This document shows positions 16,344-24,264 of a stretch of DNA of 64,000 nucleotides, one piece after another (the stretch's first letter is position 1; every line of letters starts with the position of its first letter). Made by a program: the position numbers and the translations under genes. Source of the stretch: Hyphomicrobiales bacterium (GTDB taxonomy: Bacteria; Pseudomonadota; Alphaproteobacteria; Rhizobiales; Devosiaceae); assembly GCA_027487555.1 (NCBI GenBank), contig JAIYDI010000019.1:62001-126000 (forward strand), in the 5' to 3' direction. The notes beneath the pieces are model-generated. The model worked only from the letters and a program-made list of their open reading frames with translations. It did not search any database and had not been told where the DNA came from.

Positions 16344-17386
16344 GCCGGCCGTCCGGCCGAGGCCAGCACGCGCTCGGCCTCCCGCACCGCATCGAGGTTC
16401 TTGCGACCCTGCCGTGAACCGGCAAGCTTGGCGGCGACGTGGTCTCGAACGGTAATGGGCTCGTAGGCCAGGCCATCACCTAGGTCGCGGAAGCTTTCGA
16501 GGGTGTGCACAACGGCATCGGCATTGCCATCGTGGAAGAACGCCACGGAGCGGCGTCGGCGGATCGTGCCATTGACCACCGGCGGCTTGACCCGGTGCAG
16601 TGTCGACATCCAGCGGTCATTGGTGATACGGGCGGTCAAGTCGCCGAGATTGACGAGGAGAGCCCCGTCTGCCGGCATCACGTCATGCCAGAGGCCGTCC
16701 CGCCCCAAGACCTGCAACCCTGCCACATTGTCGGCCCACAGCACCGTGACGATGCCGAAATCGGTGTGCTCGCCCATGCCGGTGAGATCACCGTCGAGGC
16801 TGATATCGGTGCCCGGCGGCAGAGCATAGTTGTTCATCCGCAGGACATCGATGGAATGATCGGTGATGGCCTCGAAATAGTCCCTTTCCGTTCCCAAGGC
16901 GTCGGCGAATATCCTGGTCAAGGTGCGTGCCACTCGCTGGGCCTCGTCGAAGTAGCCGGTGACACGGTCTTGGAAGTTGACGACCTCTGGCCAGAGATTG
17001 ATGCCATAGTCACGCTCATCGAGCTGCAGATGCGGGAAGGACCGCGCCTCCGCCCCGACATTATAGGCTTCGAAGAAGTCGTTCATCCGGTTTGCCGCTT
17101 CCACTCCCACGCTCAGCGACAGGGATTCGCTCTTGGGCGGGCTGTAGCCCCGGTTGGAATTGGGCACCCGATAGTGCTTCTTCTCCTCGAGCGGCAGACC
17201 AAAGAAATCGTCCACTGCCGATGCGAGTCCGGCTTGCACGGCTGGCGAGATACCGTGGCCAACGACTTGCATGAACCCGACCTCAGTGCACGCCTGATCA
17301 ACCGATGCCGCGACTGCAGCCTGGTCACGCCCGCGTCGGTCTTCAACATAAGCAGTGATATCGATGGTGGGGACGCTGAACGACAT
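16340..17386 (-). CDS. 2-oxoglutarate/Fe(II) oxygenase, isopenicillin-N-synthase-like
   Basis: 348 residues, the usual length of the family. The N-terminal DIOX_N region (VPTIDITAYVEDRR, then VGHGISPAVQ and NRGYSPPKSES) precedes the double-stranded beta-helix with the Fe ligands His and Asp in GEHTDFGIVTVL and the distal His in STLHRVKPP. The co-substrate-binding Arg-x-Ser is seen in RRRSVAFFHDGN. Members oxidise small organic substrates; the specific one cannot be read from sequence. First gene of a two-gene operon with the alpha/beta hydrolase. Confidence 0.9.
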   Translation of the reverse strand: MSFSVPTIDITAYVEDRRGRDQAAVAASVDQACTEVGFMQVVGHGISPAVQAGLASAVDDFFGLPLEEKKHYRVPNSNRGYSPPKSESLSLSVGVEAANRMNDFFEAYNVGAEARSFPHLQLDERDYGINLWPEVVNFQDRVTGYFDEAQRVARTLTRIFADALGTERDYFEAITDHSIDVLRMNNYALPPGTDISLDGDLTGMGEHTDFGIVTVLWADNVAGLQVLGRDGLWHDVMPADGALLVNLGDLTARITNDRWMSTLHRVKPPVVNGTIRRRRSVAFFHDGNADAVVHTLESFRDLGDGLAYEPITVRDHVAAKLAGSRQGRKNLDAVREAERVLASAGRPA

Positions 17387-17767
17387 GCGTGACTCCGGCT
17401 CGGTTATCCCGGAGGTGTCAGGCCCGACTGGCCGTCGTTGAACTCGGCAGAGATGACGATACCAGATCGACTTTGCCCGTCAAGCGGACGTGAAGACCTG
17501 GACATGCTGACCGAAGGCATGGACTTTTCGCCTTTCGGGTCGACGCCGGAGTACTCGAGCCGTTGGCCGCCAAAGGCCGAGTCAGCAGGCACCGGGTAGC
17601 CCGCTCCGGGTGCGCCCCGAACAGTCGAGATCGGTTTGCCGCCCGCCCGCTGGTTTATATTGTCGGTCCTGCGAACCGAAAAAATCGAGTGTGATGTCGA
17701 TTGGTCGCCAGCCCGACTGTCATGGTGTCGAAGCGATTGGACGCTTCATCGCCAAAAGGAGTTCATC
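17387..17767 (+). other. Divergent intergenic region upstream of the SRPBCC-ECF operon
   Basis: 380 bases between divergent genes. No gene is supported. It contains two TGTCGA hexamers (17695-17700 and 17726-17731) discussed as possible ECF42 promoter elements, and an AAGGAG ribosome binding site just before the GTG at 17768. Confidence 0.5.
17695..17717 (+). promoter_or_regulatory. Possible ECF42-type promoter
   Basis: TGTCGA at 17695-17700 is followed 13 bases later by CGAC (17714-17717), about 50 bases before the SRPBCC start. ECF42 sigma factors are known to use a TGTCGA -35 element with a CGA-type -10 element, and an ECF42-like gene lies in the same operon. The spacing is shorter than usual, and a second TGTCGA at 17726-17731 is an alternative. 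Confidence 0.35.
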
Positions 17768-18289
17768 GTGGCTATCACAACTATCGCTATCGTCGTGGCG
17801 TTTGCCCTCGCCTTTATCGCAGTGACCCCGTTCGCGCTGCCGGCCAAAGCCCATGTCGCCCGCAGCGCCGTCATTGCCGCCCCGGCTCAGGACGTTTACG
17901 CGATCCTCTCGACCGCCTCGGGCTTTGATCGGATAAATCCCTTCCGTGACGCCGATCCGAGCCTCGCCGTCACCTTCTCAGGTCCCGATGCCGGGGTCGG
18001 GGCGTCCTTTGCCTGGTCTGGCAAGAGCGGCTCAGGTCGCCAGACGATCGTTGCGGCCGAACCAGGGTCCCGGTTGGCGATGCAACTCGACCTCGGCCCC
18101 ATGGGACGCCCGATGCAGAGCTTCACCCTCGAACCCGTCGCCGAAGGCACCCGGGTCACCTGGGCAATTGATGCCGAACTCGGGCCGAACCCGGTCAAGC
18201 GCGTGTTTGGGATTTTCATGGATCGCATGTTGGGCCAGACCTATGAGGCCGGACTCAAGAACCTCGCGCGCGTCGCGGTCGGCACCTGA
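17768..18289 (+). CDS. Membrane-anchored SRPBCC (START-like) family protein
   Basis: 173 residues from the GTG at 17768, chosen because AAGGAG lies six bases upstream; a longer frame to 17636 lacks such a site. Residues 2-20 form one hydrophobic N-terminal helix (ITTIAIVVAFALAFIAV). The START/Bet v1-like domain follows: VARSAVIAAPAQDVYAILS, SGFDRINPFRDADPS and TRVTWAIDAELGP. The family binds hydrophobic ligands in a cavity. It is followed after 43 bases by a YciI-like gene and the ECF sigma factor, a neighbourhood common for SRPBCC and DGPF proteins linked to ECF regulators. Confidence 0.85.
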   Translation: MAITTIAIVVAFALAFIAVTPFALPAKAHVARSAVIAAPAQDVYAILSTASGFDRINPFRDADPSLAVTFSGPDAGVGASFAWSGKSGSGRQTIVAAEPGSRLAMQLDLGPMGRPMQSFTLEPVAEGTRVTWAIDAELGPNPVKRVFGIFMDRMLGQTYEAGLKNLARVAVGT

Positions 18290-18332
18290 TCGTTCAGCCG
18301 CATACCAATCGCAATGAGAAGGAACAGGACCA

Positions 18333-18680
18333 ATGAAGTACACTTTGTTTTTGCATTCCGATGAAAGCGCCATGGTTGGTGTCCCACCCGAGGCGATGGC
18401 GCAGATCCAGGGCGCCTTCGAGGCCTACACCAAGCAGTTGATCGAGGCGGGCGTGTTCGTCGCCACCGACTGGTTGCAGCCCTCGCTGACGGCCACGACA
18501 ATCACGCTCAAGGATGGTGGGCGGCGCGTTCAGGACGGCCCGTTCAGTGCGACCAAGGAACAGATCGGCGGCTATTACGTGATCGAGGTGGCTGATCTCG
18601 ACGCTGCGCTTGACTGGGCCGAGAAGTGCCCTGCAGCACACGGTGGTGTGATCGAGGTGCGCCCCTCCGCCATGGGCTAG
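18333..18680 (+). CDS. YciI/DGPF-domain protein
   Basis: 115 residues. The sequence shows the YCII-related pattern: MKYTLFLHSDE, a central helix and the diagnostic DGPFSATKEQIGGYYVIE stretch around residues 69-86, then the LDAALDWAEKCP helix and VEVRP strand. Small ferredoxin-like fold proteins of this type are regularly encoded next to ECF42 sigma factors, often called DGPF proteins; their chemistry is unresolved. The stop lies four bases before the sigma-factor ATG, indicating translational coupling. Confidence 0.92.
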   Translation: MKYTLFLHSDESAMVGVPPEAMAQIQGAFEAYTKQLIEAGVFVATDWLQPSLTATTITLKDGGRRVQDGPFSATKEQIGGYYVIEVADLDAALDWAEKCPAAHGGVIEVRPSAMG

Positions 18681-18684
18681 GCGG

Positions 18685-19902
18685 ATGGAGGCAGCATCGA
18701 CGCGCGCGGCGCAGGTCGCGCGCGACAGCTACGGCAGATTGCTGGCGCTGCTCTCGGCCCGCCTCGGCGACATCGCACGTGCCGAGGAAGCCCTTGCCGA
18801 GGCCTTTGCCGTCGCGCTGGAGACCTGGCCCGCCAACGGCATTCCCGACCGACCCGAGGCCTGGCTGCTGACGGTGGCACGCCGAAGGGGCATCAACGCC
18901 GCGACCAGGATTGGTGTGCGACGCGCCGTGCCGATCGAGGCGGCTGATATCCTGGAAAAGGCGATGGCCGAGATCGATCCCGATACTATCCCGGACGAGA
19001 GGCTGCGGCTGCTGTTCGTCTGCGCGCATCCAGCAATCGATGAGAACATCCACGCCGCCTTGATGCTGCAAACCGTGCTCGGGCTGGAGGCATCGGATGT
19101 GGCGCGGCTGTTTCTGGTGCCAGTCGACGCGATGGCGCAGCGTCTGGTGCGCGCCAAGCGCAAGATACGCGACGCCCGCATCGCCTTCGTGTTGCCCAGC
19201 CGCGCAGACATGCCATCGCGGGCGCTGGCTGTCTGCGAGGCGGTCTACGGCGCTATCGCGGCAGGATTCGATGGCCTCGGCGCGCAGCTTGCAGAGCCCA
19301 TCGGGCTCGAGGCCCTCTATCTCGCTCGGCTGCTGGCCGACCTTCTGCCCGACGATCCTGAAGTGCAGGGCCTTGCGGTGATCGCGCTGCACCTGGCAGC
19401 GCGCAGCCAAGCGGGACGCGATGGGGCCGGGCGCTACGTACCGCTTGACCGCCAGGACGTCACTCTCTGGGATGCGGATTTGCAGGATGAGGCGGAAGAC
19501 CGCCTGAACAGGGCATCTCTTCAGGGTCGCCCCGGCCGCTTTCAGATCGAGGCGGCGATCCAGTCGGCGCATGTCGCGGGGTGTCGCAGCGGGTCGACCA
19601 ACTGGTCTGCCATTGCGCTGCTCTACGAGGGATTGATGCGCATTGCGCCATCGGTGGGGGCCGCCGTTGGCCGTGCTGTGGCTGTCGGCAATCTGCGCGG
19701 GGGAGCAGACGGACTAGCCTGCCTTGAACTCGTCTCGTCCGAGATTCGCGAGACCTACCAGCCTGCCTGGGCAGCGCGCGCGCACCTGTTGGCCCTGGCG
19801 GGACGGCACGCCGAGGCTCAGCTTGCCTTCCGGCGTGCCGCCGAACTGGCGACCAATGTCCCGGTCCGCGACTTTCTTGCAGCGATGGCCCTGCGAAACT
19901 GA
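18685..19902 (+). CDS. ECF42-type RNA polymerase sigma factor with C-terminal extension
   Basis: 405 residues, twice the size of a minimal ECF sigma. Region sigma-2 (about 15-85) contains ALSARLGDIARAEEALAEAF and the DRPEAWLLTVARRRGIN helix; sigma-4 (about 110-170) contains LMLQTVLGLEASDVARLF and a recognition helix. The remaining 230 residues form the helical, TPR-like extension of ECF42/DUF6596 proteins. No anti-sigma gene is adjacent. In this family the extension is thought to control activity, and the partner genes encode DGPF proteins, exactly as here. Confidence 0.92.
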   Translation: MEAASTRAAQVARDSYGRLLALLSARLGDIARAEEALAEAFAVALETWPANGIPDRPEAWLLTVARRRGINAATRIGVRRAVPIEAADILEKAMAEIDPDTIPDERLRLLFVCAHPAIDENIHAALMLQTVLGLEASDVARLFLVPVDAMAQRLVRAKRKIRDARIAFVLPSRADMPSRALAVCEAVYGAIAAGFDGLGAQLAEPIGLEALYLARLLADLLPDDPEVQGLAVIALHLAARSQAGRDGAGRYVPLDRQDVTLWDADLQDEAEDRLNRASLQGRPGRFQIEAAIQSAHVAGCRSGSTNWSAIALLYEGLMRIAPSVGAAVGRAVAVGNLRGGADGLACLELVSSEIRETYQPAWAARAHLLALAGRHAEAQLAFRRAAELATNVPVRDFLAAMALRN

Positions 19903-19974
19903 AGGCAGGCGTTTCGGTTCACCCCTCCATCAACGCCACCACAAGCGCCGCCGCGGACCCTGCACGGACTTGCC

Positions 19975-20964
19975 TCATCTTCCCCAGCGCAGCCCCGCCG
20001 AGTGGACCGGCGCATCCCAGAAGCCGAGCATGGTCGTGTCCAGCAGACTGACTGTGAGGGAGCAGCCGGCCATATCGAGCGAGGTCACATAGGGTCCGAC
20101 CAGCGAGCGGACAATTTCGATGCCGCGGGCCTCAAGCAGGCGGCGGGCGCTGTTGTAGACGAGATAGAGCTCCAGCGAGGGGGTGCCGCCAAAGCCGTTG
20201 ACAAAGAGGAGTGCCTGCCGCCCAGCCACATCGCCAAAGTCTGCAACGATGGCATCGACCATTTCTGCGACGATCTCGTCGGCACTCTTCAGGGTCTCGC
20301 GGCGACGACCGGGCTCGCCATGGATGCCAACACCAAACTCCATCTCGTTGTCAGCTATGTCGAACATCGGTTTGCCCGCCGCCGGAACGGTACACGAGCT
20401 GAGCGCAACGCCCATCGAGCGGGTGGCGCGATTGACGCTGTCGCCCAACGCCTTGAGCGACTGCAGGTCGTGGCCTGCTTCTGCCGCCGCACCAACGATC
20501 TTTTCGACAACAAGCGTTCCGGCCACGCCACGGCGGCCGGTGGTATAGAGCGAATCCTCGACGGCAACGTCGTCGTTGACGAGGACACGCGCGATCTGGC
20601 CCTCAGCCATCTCTGCGGCCATCTCGAAATTCATGACGTCGCCTTCGTAGTTCTTGACGATCAGCAACACGCCAGCGCCTGTGTCGATCTCGGAAATCGC
20701 CTCGAGCATCTGGTCGGGTGTGGGCGAGGTGAAGACCTGGCCCGGGCAGGCGGCATCGAGCATGCCTTCGCCGACAAAGCCACCATGCAGCGGCTCGTGG
20801 CCCGCCCCACCACCGGAAAGCAGGCCGACCTTGCCCGGCCTGAGCGTCTTGCGCCGGACAAACTTGTGCCCAGGGTCGAGCACAAGGATATCCGAGTGCG
20901 CTGCAGCCAGGCCGTCGAGGCTTTCGACCAGCATGGAATCCACGCTGTTGAGGAACTTCTTCAT
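19975..20964 (-). CDS. dhaK: Dihydroxyacetone kinase substrate-binding subunit DhaK
   Basis: 329 residues, full DhaK length. MKKFLNSVDSMLVESLDGL is the standard N-terminus. LLSGGGAGHEPLHGGFVG is the dihydroxyacetone-binding loop, and the His in VGIHGEPGR is the residue that forms the covalent hemiaminal with dihydroxyacetone. With DhaL and DhaM it transfers phosphate from PEP via EI and HPr to dihydroxyacetone, giving DHAP for glycolysis. Cytoplasmic. It is the last gene of the 12-gene minus-strand operon, after a small HTH-like protein. Confidence 0.97.
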   Translation of the reverse strand: MKKFLNSVDSMLVESLDGLAAAHSDILVLDPGHKFVRRKTLRPGKVGLLSGGGAGHEPLHGGFVGEGMLDAACPGQVFTSPTPDQMLEAISEIDTGAGVLLIVKNYEGDVMNFEMAAEMAEGQIARVLVNDDVAVEDSLYTTGRRGVAGTLVVEKIVGAAAEAGHDLQSLKALGDSVNRATRSMGVALSSCTVPAAGKPMFDIADNEMEFGVGIHGEPGRRRETLKSADEIVAEMVDAIVADFGDVAGRQALLFVNGFGGTPSLELYLVYNSARRLLEARGIEIVRSLVGPYVTSLDMAGCSLTVSLLDTTMLGFWDAPVHSAGLRWGR

Positions 20965-20976
20965 GCGACGCTCTCC

Positions 20977-21402
20977 CTAGACATCGTCATTCTTTTTCAT
21001 CAATCCGGCGATGCGCGATACGAATTCGCTGACCGCCTTGTCGAACGCTGCATTGTCGGCGCCAAGATCGGGCACCAGCAGCGTGAGGTGGCGCGTTCGT
21101 CTCGTTGCATCCCCAATCCTCCGGCGCCCCGGATGCGCCAACTGATAAGCGGCCATGAATCCGTCCCGCTCTGCCGGTGAGAAGTGGCAGACCGAAAAGA
21201 TCGTCGCGAGGTGCTTTTGCGGGATCGGTGTGGAATAGCCGGGGCTGGTGATCTGGGTAACGAAACTGCGATGCTTGCCGAGGGCATCGGCGAGGCGCTG
21301 TCGGGCGCCCGATGGTCGGGTTTCGAGCACGCGGGACAGCACCGCCTTGTAGGCGCGAATATGGGCTTCAGGGCCCTCGGCGGTTGGCTCAGGCGGCGCC
21401 AT
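20977..21402 (-). CDS. Small HTH-like protein inside the dha operon
   Basis: 141 residues from the ATG at 21402, which overlaps the 3' end of the EI gene by 14 bases; an upstream in-frame start would run deep into that gene. Residues 15-80 (IRAYKAVLSRVLETRP, RQRLADALGKHRSFVTQI) are compatible with a lambda-repressor/XRE-type helix-turn-helix with GKHRSFVTQI as turn and recognition helix. The C-terminal half is basic then helical. I do not recognise a named family. Its position between ptsI and dhaK suggests a regulator or adaptor of dihydroxyacetone phosphorylation; DhaR, DhaQ and DhaS of other bacteria are different proteins. Confidence 0.7.
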   Translation of the reverse strand: MAPPEPTAEGPEAHIRAYKAVLSRVLETRPSGARQRLADALGKHRSFVTQITSPGYSTPIPQKHLATIFSVCHFSPAERDGFMAAYQLAHPGRRRIGDATRRTRHLTLLVPDLGADNAAFDKAVSEFVSRIAGLMKKNDDV

Positions 21403-22996
21403 CGATGGGGTCCATGGCACGTGACGCCGCGATGGTGGCCTTGGCAAGCGGCAGCTGCGCCGGAGTGACCGACAAAGACCGCAGGCCCGCTTTCAGCAGG
21501 GCCGGGATTGCCGCCGGATCCCCACCGGCATCGCCACACAGGCTGACGGGAATGGCTTTGGCCGCACCGAAGCGTGCAACCTGGCCGATCAGGGCGATCA
21601 CTGCCGGGTTGCGAACGTCGTTGAGCATGGAAACGGCGTTGTTGTCGCGACCAGCCGCCATGACATATTGCGTGAGATCGTTGGAGCCGATTGAGAAGAA
21701 AGCGGCCGCTGCAAGCCCCTCGGGACTTATCGCCACGGCGGGCACCTCTACCATGATTCCGAGTGGCGGCATGCGATGCGGAATCCCGGCGGCAGCGAGA
21801 CCTTTAGCCTCCAGCTCAAACAACTGCGCGGCCTCGGCAAGCTCCCGCGCAATGGTGACCATTGGAAACATCACCTTGAGATTTCCGTGCACGGCAGCGC
21901 GCAAGAGCGCCCGAGCCTGAACGCGAAACACATCCGGGCGCGAGAGCGACAGCCGGATGCCGCGCAAGCCGAGGAACGGGTTCGTTTCGTCCAGTGTGTA
22001 GCCAGGAACGGGCTTGTCGCCGCCGGCATCGACGGTACGAATGGTCACCGGCTTGTCGCCCGCCCATTCGAGCACCGTGCGATAGGCCGCATATTGCGTG
22101 GCTTCGTCGGGCAGGCCGTGTCCGAACAGAAACTCCGTTCGCATCAGCCCCACGCCGTCGCAACTGGCTAAGTCGAGACTGCGAACGTCTGCCGGTTCAG
22201 CGATGTTGACCAGCACGTCGATGGCCACGCCATCGACCGTGACCGCCCGATCACGCACCCGCAGCTGCGCGTGCTGCACCCGATCGCGATGGGCGGCAGA
22301 TGCGCTCATGAATGCGCGCTGAGCCTCCGCATCGGGACCCACGACGACACTGCCATGCTCGGCATCAAGCAGCACGAGATCGCCATTGGCCGCCTCTAGA
22401 GAGTCGACGCCGACCAGCATGGGCACTGCACGCGAGCGGGCAAGCATGGCGACATGGCTGGCAGGGCTGCCCGCCTTGAGCACAATGCCTCCGCCACGTG
22501 TCCAGTCCATGGCCAGGAACTGCGTAGGTGTAAGGTCTTTTCCCGCGATGATTGCGCCCTGCGGCGGAGCCAGCTCGGCGACGCCCGATAACTTGCGCAG
22601 GACGCGCGCGGCAATGTCGCGCAGATCGCTGCTGCGCGCGCGAAAATAGGCGTCTTCTGCCGCTTCGTAGCCCTGGATTTCATCCGCCATGGCGTCCGAC
22701 CATGCATCCGCCGCGTTCGCACCCGCGGCGATGGCGGCAAAGGCCGGCTCGGAAAGTGACTCGTCGTCCAGCATGGCGATCTGGAATTCGAGGATGCCGG
22801 CTGCCTCTTCGTCGGCGGACTGCATCAGGGTGGCCACGCTCTCGGCAGCGCTTGTAAGTGCGGCCCGCAAGCGAACAGCTTCCTCATCCGCTACGCCGCT
22901 GGGCATGTAGGCCACGGCGTCGACGCTCAGGAAGAATAGCGGACCCGACGCATAGCCGATCGATGCAACACTGCCACTAGCCCTTGACTTCGACAT
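21389..22996 (-). CDS. ptsI: PTS enzyme I (PEP-protein phosphotransferase) for the Dha system
   Basis: 535 residues from the ATG at 22996; eight extra residues are possible from an upstream start. The phospho-accepting His lies in GSPASHVAMLARSRAVP. The PEP-binding barrel has LMRTEFLFGHGL, TVDAGGDKPVPG and GSNDLTQYVMA, and the active Cys is in VSLCGDAGG. It lacks the GAF domain of nitrogen-PTS EI. It phosphorylates the HPr encoded just upstream (20-bp overlap) to feed DhaM. In E. coli HPr- and EI-like domains are fused to DhaM; here they are separate genes dedicated to the operon. Confidence 0.95.
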   Translation of the reverse strand: MSKSRASGSVASIGYASGPLFFLSVDAVAYMPSGVADEEAVRLRAALTSAAESVATLMQSADEEAAGILEFQIAMLDDESLSEPAFAAIAAGANAADAWSDAMADEIQGYEAAEDAYFRARSSDLRDIAARVLRKLSGVAELAPPQGAIIAGKDLTPTQFLAMDWTRGGGIVLKAGSPASHVAMLARSRAVPMLVGVDSLEAANGDLVLLDAEHGSVVVGPDAEAQRAFMSASAAHRDRVQHAQLRVRDRAVTVDGVAIDVLVNIAEPADVRSLDLASCDGVGLMRTEFLFGHGLPDEATQYAAYRTVLEWAGDKPVTIRTVDAGGDKPVPGYTLDETNPFLGLRGIRLSLSRPDVFRVQARALLRAAVHGNLKVMFPMVTIARELAEAAQLFELEAKGLAAAGIPHRMPPLGIMVEVPAVAISPEGLAAAAFFSIGSNDLTQYVMAAGRDNNAVSMLNDVRNPAVIALIGQVARFGAAKAIPVSLCGDAGGDPAAIPALLKAGLRSLSVTPAQLPLAKATIAASRAMDPIDGAA

Positions 22997-23291
22997 GAGC
23001 TCCAACCTCGTCAAAGTCACGCCGGACCAGATCTACAAGCGCCGCAATTGCCCCGGCGGCATCTTCACCCTCGGCCCGCAGGTAGAGCGTCGAGCCCTTC
23101 GGTGCCTTGGTCGCCATGACCTTGACGATCGACTTGGCGTCGACCCAAGGCCCGTCGGCATGCAGGGCCAGCGCGGTGCGCGCGGCAAAGCCCTTGGCGA
23201 GCTTGGTCAGCTTTACCGACGGGCGTGCGTGTAGTCCCACTTCGTGGGTAATCAGCACCTGTGCTTCGGCCAAGTCCCTGGTGTCCTTCAT
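22977..23291 (-). CDS. HPr phosphocarrier protein
   Basis: 104 residues. The His phosphorylation site sits in ITHEVGLHARPSVKL; the second helix region AKSIVKVMATKAPKGS corresponds to the regulatory Ser46 area (Ser present in AKSIVKVM). It shuttles phosphate from EI to DhaM. The start overlaps the DhaM stop (ATGA) and its 3' end overlaps the EI gene by 20 bases. Confidence 0.95.
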   Translation of the reverse strand: MKDTRDLAEAQVLITHEVGLHARPSVKLTKLAKGFAARTALALHADGPWVDAKSIVKVMATKAPKGSTLYLRAEGEDAAGAIAALVDLVRRDFDEVGAHVEVKG

Positions 23292-23677
23292 GCTGGTGAC
23301 AGCTCTTCGGCGGTCGCGCGCACTTCTGCGAGCGATGCACCGCCGGATGCTTCAGTGGCGGCCATTACAGCGCCCTCTACCACGGGTGCATTGCAGACCA
23401 CCACTTTGTGCGCGCGGTCGCCGTCTAGCATTTCAACCGCCATTTCCGAATTGGTTTCGGCGCCGCCAAGGTCCACCAGGATGGCAACGCCGCGGTCGGA
23501 CCATGCCCGGTCGATAGCCGCAAGGATCGCCTCGACGCTGGTACCGAGGCCGCCTTCGGGATTACCTCCGCACCATGCCAGCGGGACGTCGTCTCCGACC
23601 ATCTGGCGCACCATGCTGGCGGCCCCTTCGGCGACGAGGGGGGAGTGGGAAACAATCACGATGCCAACATTCTTCAT
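23288..23677 (-). CDS. dhaM: PTS-dependent dihydroxyacetone kinase phosphotransferase subunit DhaM
   Basis: 129 residues, a single EIIA-Man-like domain. The phosphate-accepting His is in VGIVIVSHSPLVAEG; LVDLGGAETNSEMAVEML and VVVCNAPVVEGAVMAA complete the fold. It rephosphorylates the ADP tightly bound to DhaL. E. coli DhaM additionally carries HPr and EI-like domains, which here are separate neighbours. Both ends overlap adjacent genes by four bases. Confidence 0.95.
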   Translation of the reverse strand: MKNVGIVIVSHSPLVAEGAASMVRQMVGDDVPLAWCGGNPEGGLGTSVEAILAAIDRAWSDRGVAILVDLGGAETNSEMAVEMLDGDRAHKVVVCNAPVVEGAVMAATEASGGASLAEVRATAEELSPA

Positions 23678-24264
23678 GGCAAAACTCCGGCAACAGCTTC
23701 GATTAGCAACAGGCTCGACCTCGCGCCTGGGTCGACATGGCCAATGGAACGGTCCCCGAGAAACGAAGCCCGGCCGCGAATGGCCTTGCGATCCTTGGTT
23801 CCAGCCACCGCCGCGCCGGCTACCGCCAGGACGTCGGCTTTCGACGCTCCTGCCTCAAGGGCATCGGCGACCGGGTAGAGCACATCGAGCAAAGTCTTCT
23901 GGTTGATTTCGGATTTGCCGCGCGCGGCCACCGCATCGACTGCCTTTCGGTAGGCCGCAACATAGGCCTCCGGATTGGCGGCGAGTTCCTTGCCCAGGGT
24001 AAGGAACAATGTGCCGTAAAGCGGGCCCGAGGCGCCGCCGACAGTCATGACCAGCTTGGTTCCGACCGCCTTGAGCGCTTCGGCCAGCGGCTTTGCACTG
24101 ATCGCATCCAGATCAGCCGCCACGGCGTCAAAGCCCCGTTTCATGTTGGCGCCGTGATCGCCGTCACCGATCGCTGAATCGAGCGCAGTGAGTTCTTCGG
24201 CATGCGCGGACACACTGGCAGCGATCGCGACAATGGCTGCCCGCAGGTGATGGGAGTCAATCAT
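23674..24264 (-). CDS. dhaL: Dihydroxyacetone kinase ADP-binding subunit DhaL
   Basis: 196 residues. The acidic metal/nucleotide-binding motif is in LDSAIGDGDHGANM, and the phosphate-binding loop region in VGGASGPLYGTLF. DhaL holds ADP as a cofactor, receives phosphate from DhaM and passes it to dihydroxyacetone on DhaK. The ATG overlaps the stop of the upstream ABC ATPase gene, tying transporter and kinase expression together. Confidence 0.96.
   Translation of the reverse strand: MIDSHHLRAAIVAIAASVSAHAEELTALDSAIGDGDHGANMKRGFDAVAADLDAISAKPLAEALKAVGTKLVMTVGGASGPLYGTLFLTLGKELAANPEAYVAAYRKAVDAVAARGKSEINQKTLLDVLYPVADALEAGASKADVLAVAGAAVAGTKDRKAIRGRASFLGDRSIGHVDPGARSSLLLIEAVAGVLP

Noticed and set aside
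20002-21180. 392-codon plus-strand frame over dhaK
   Set aside because: Shadow frame in high-GC DNA; dhaK on the minus strand has all family motifs.
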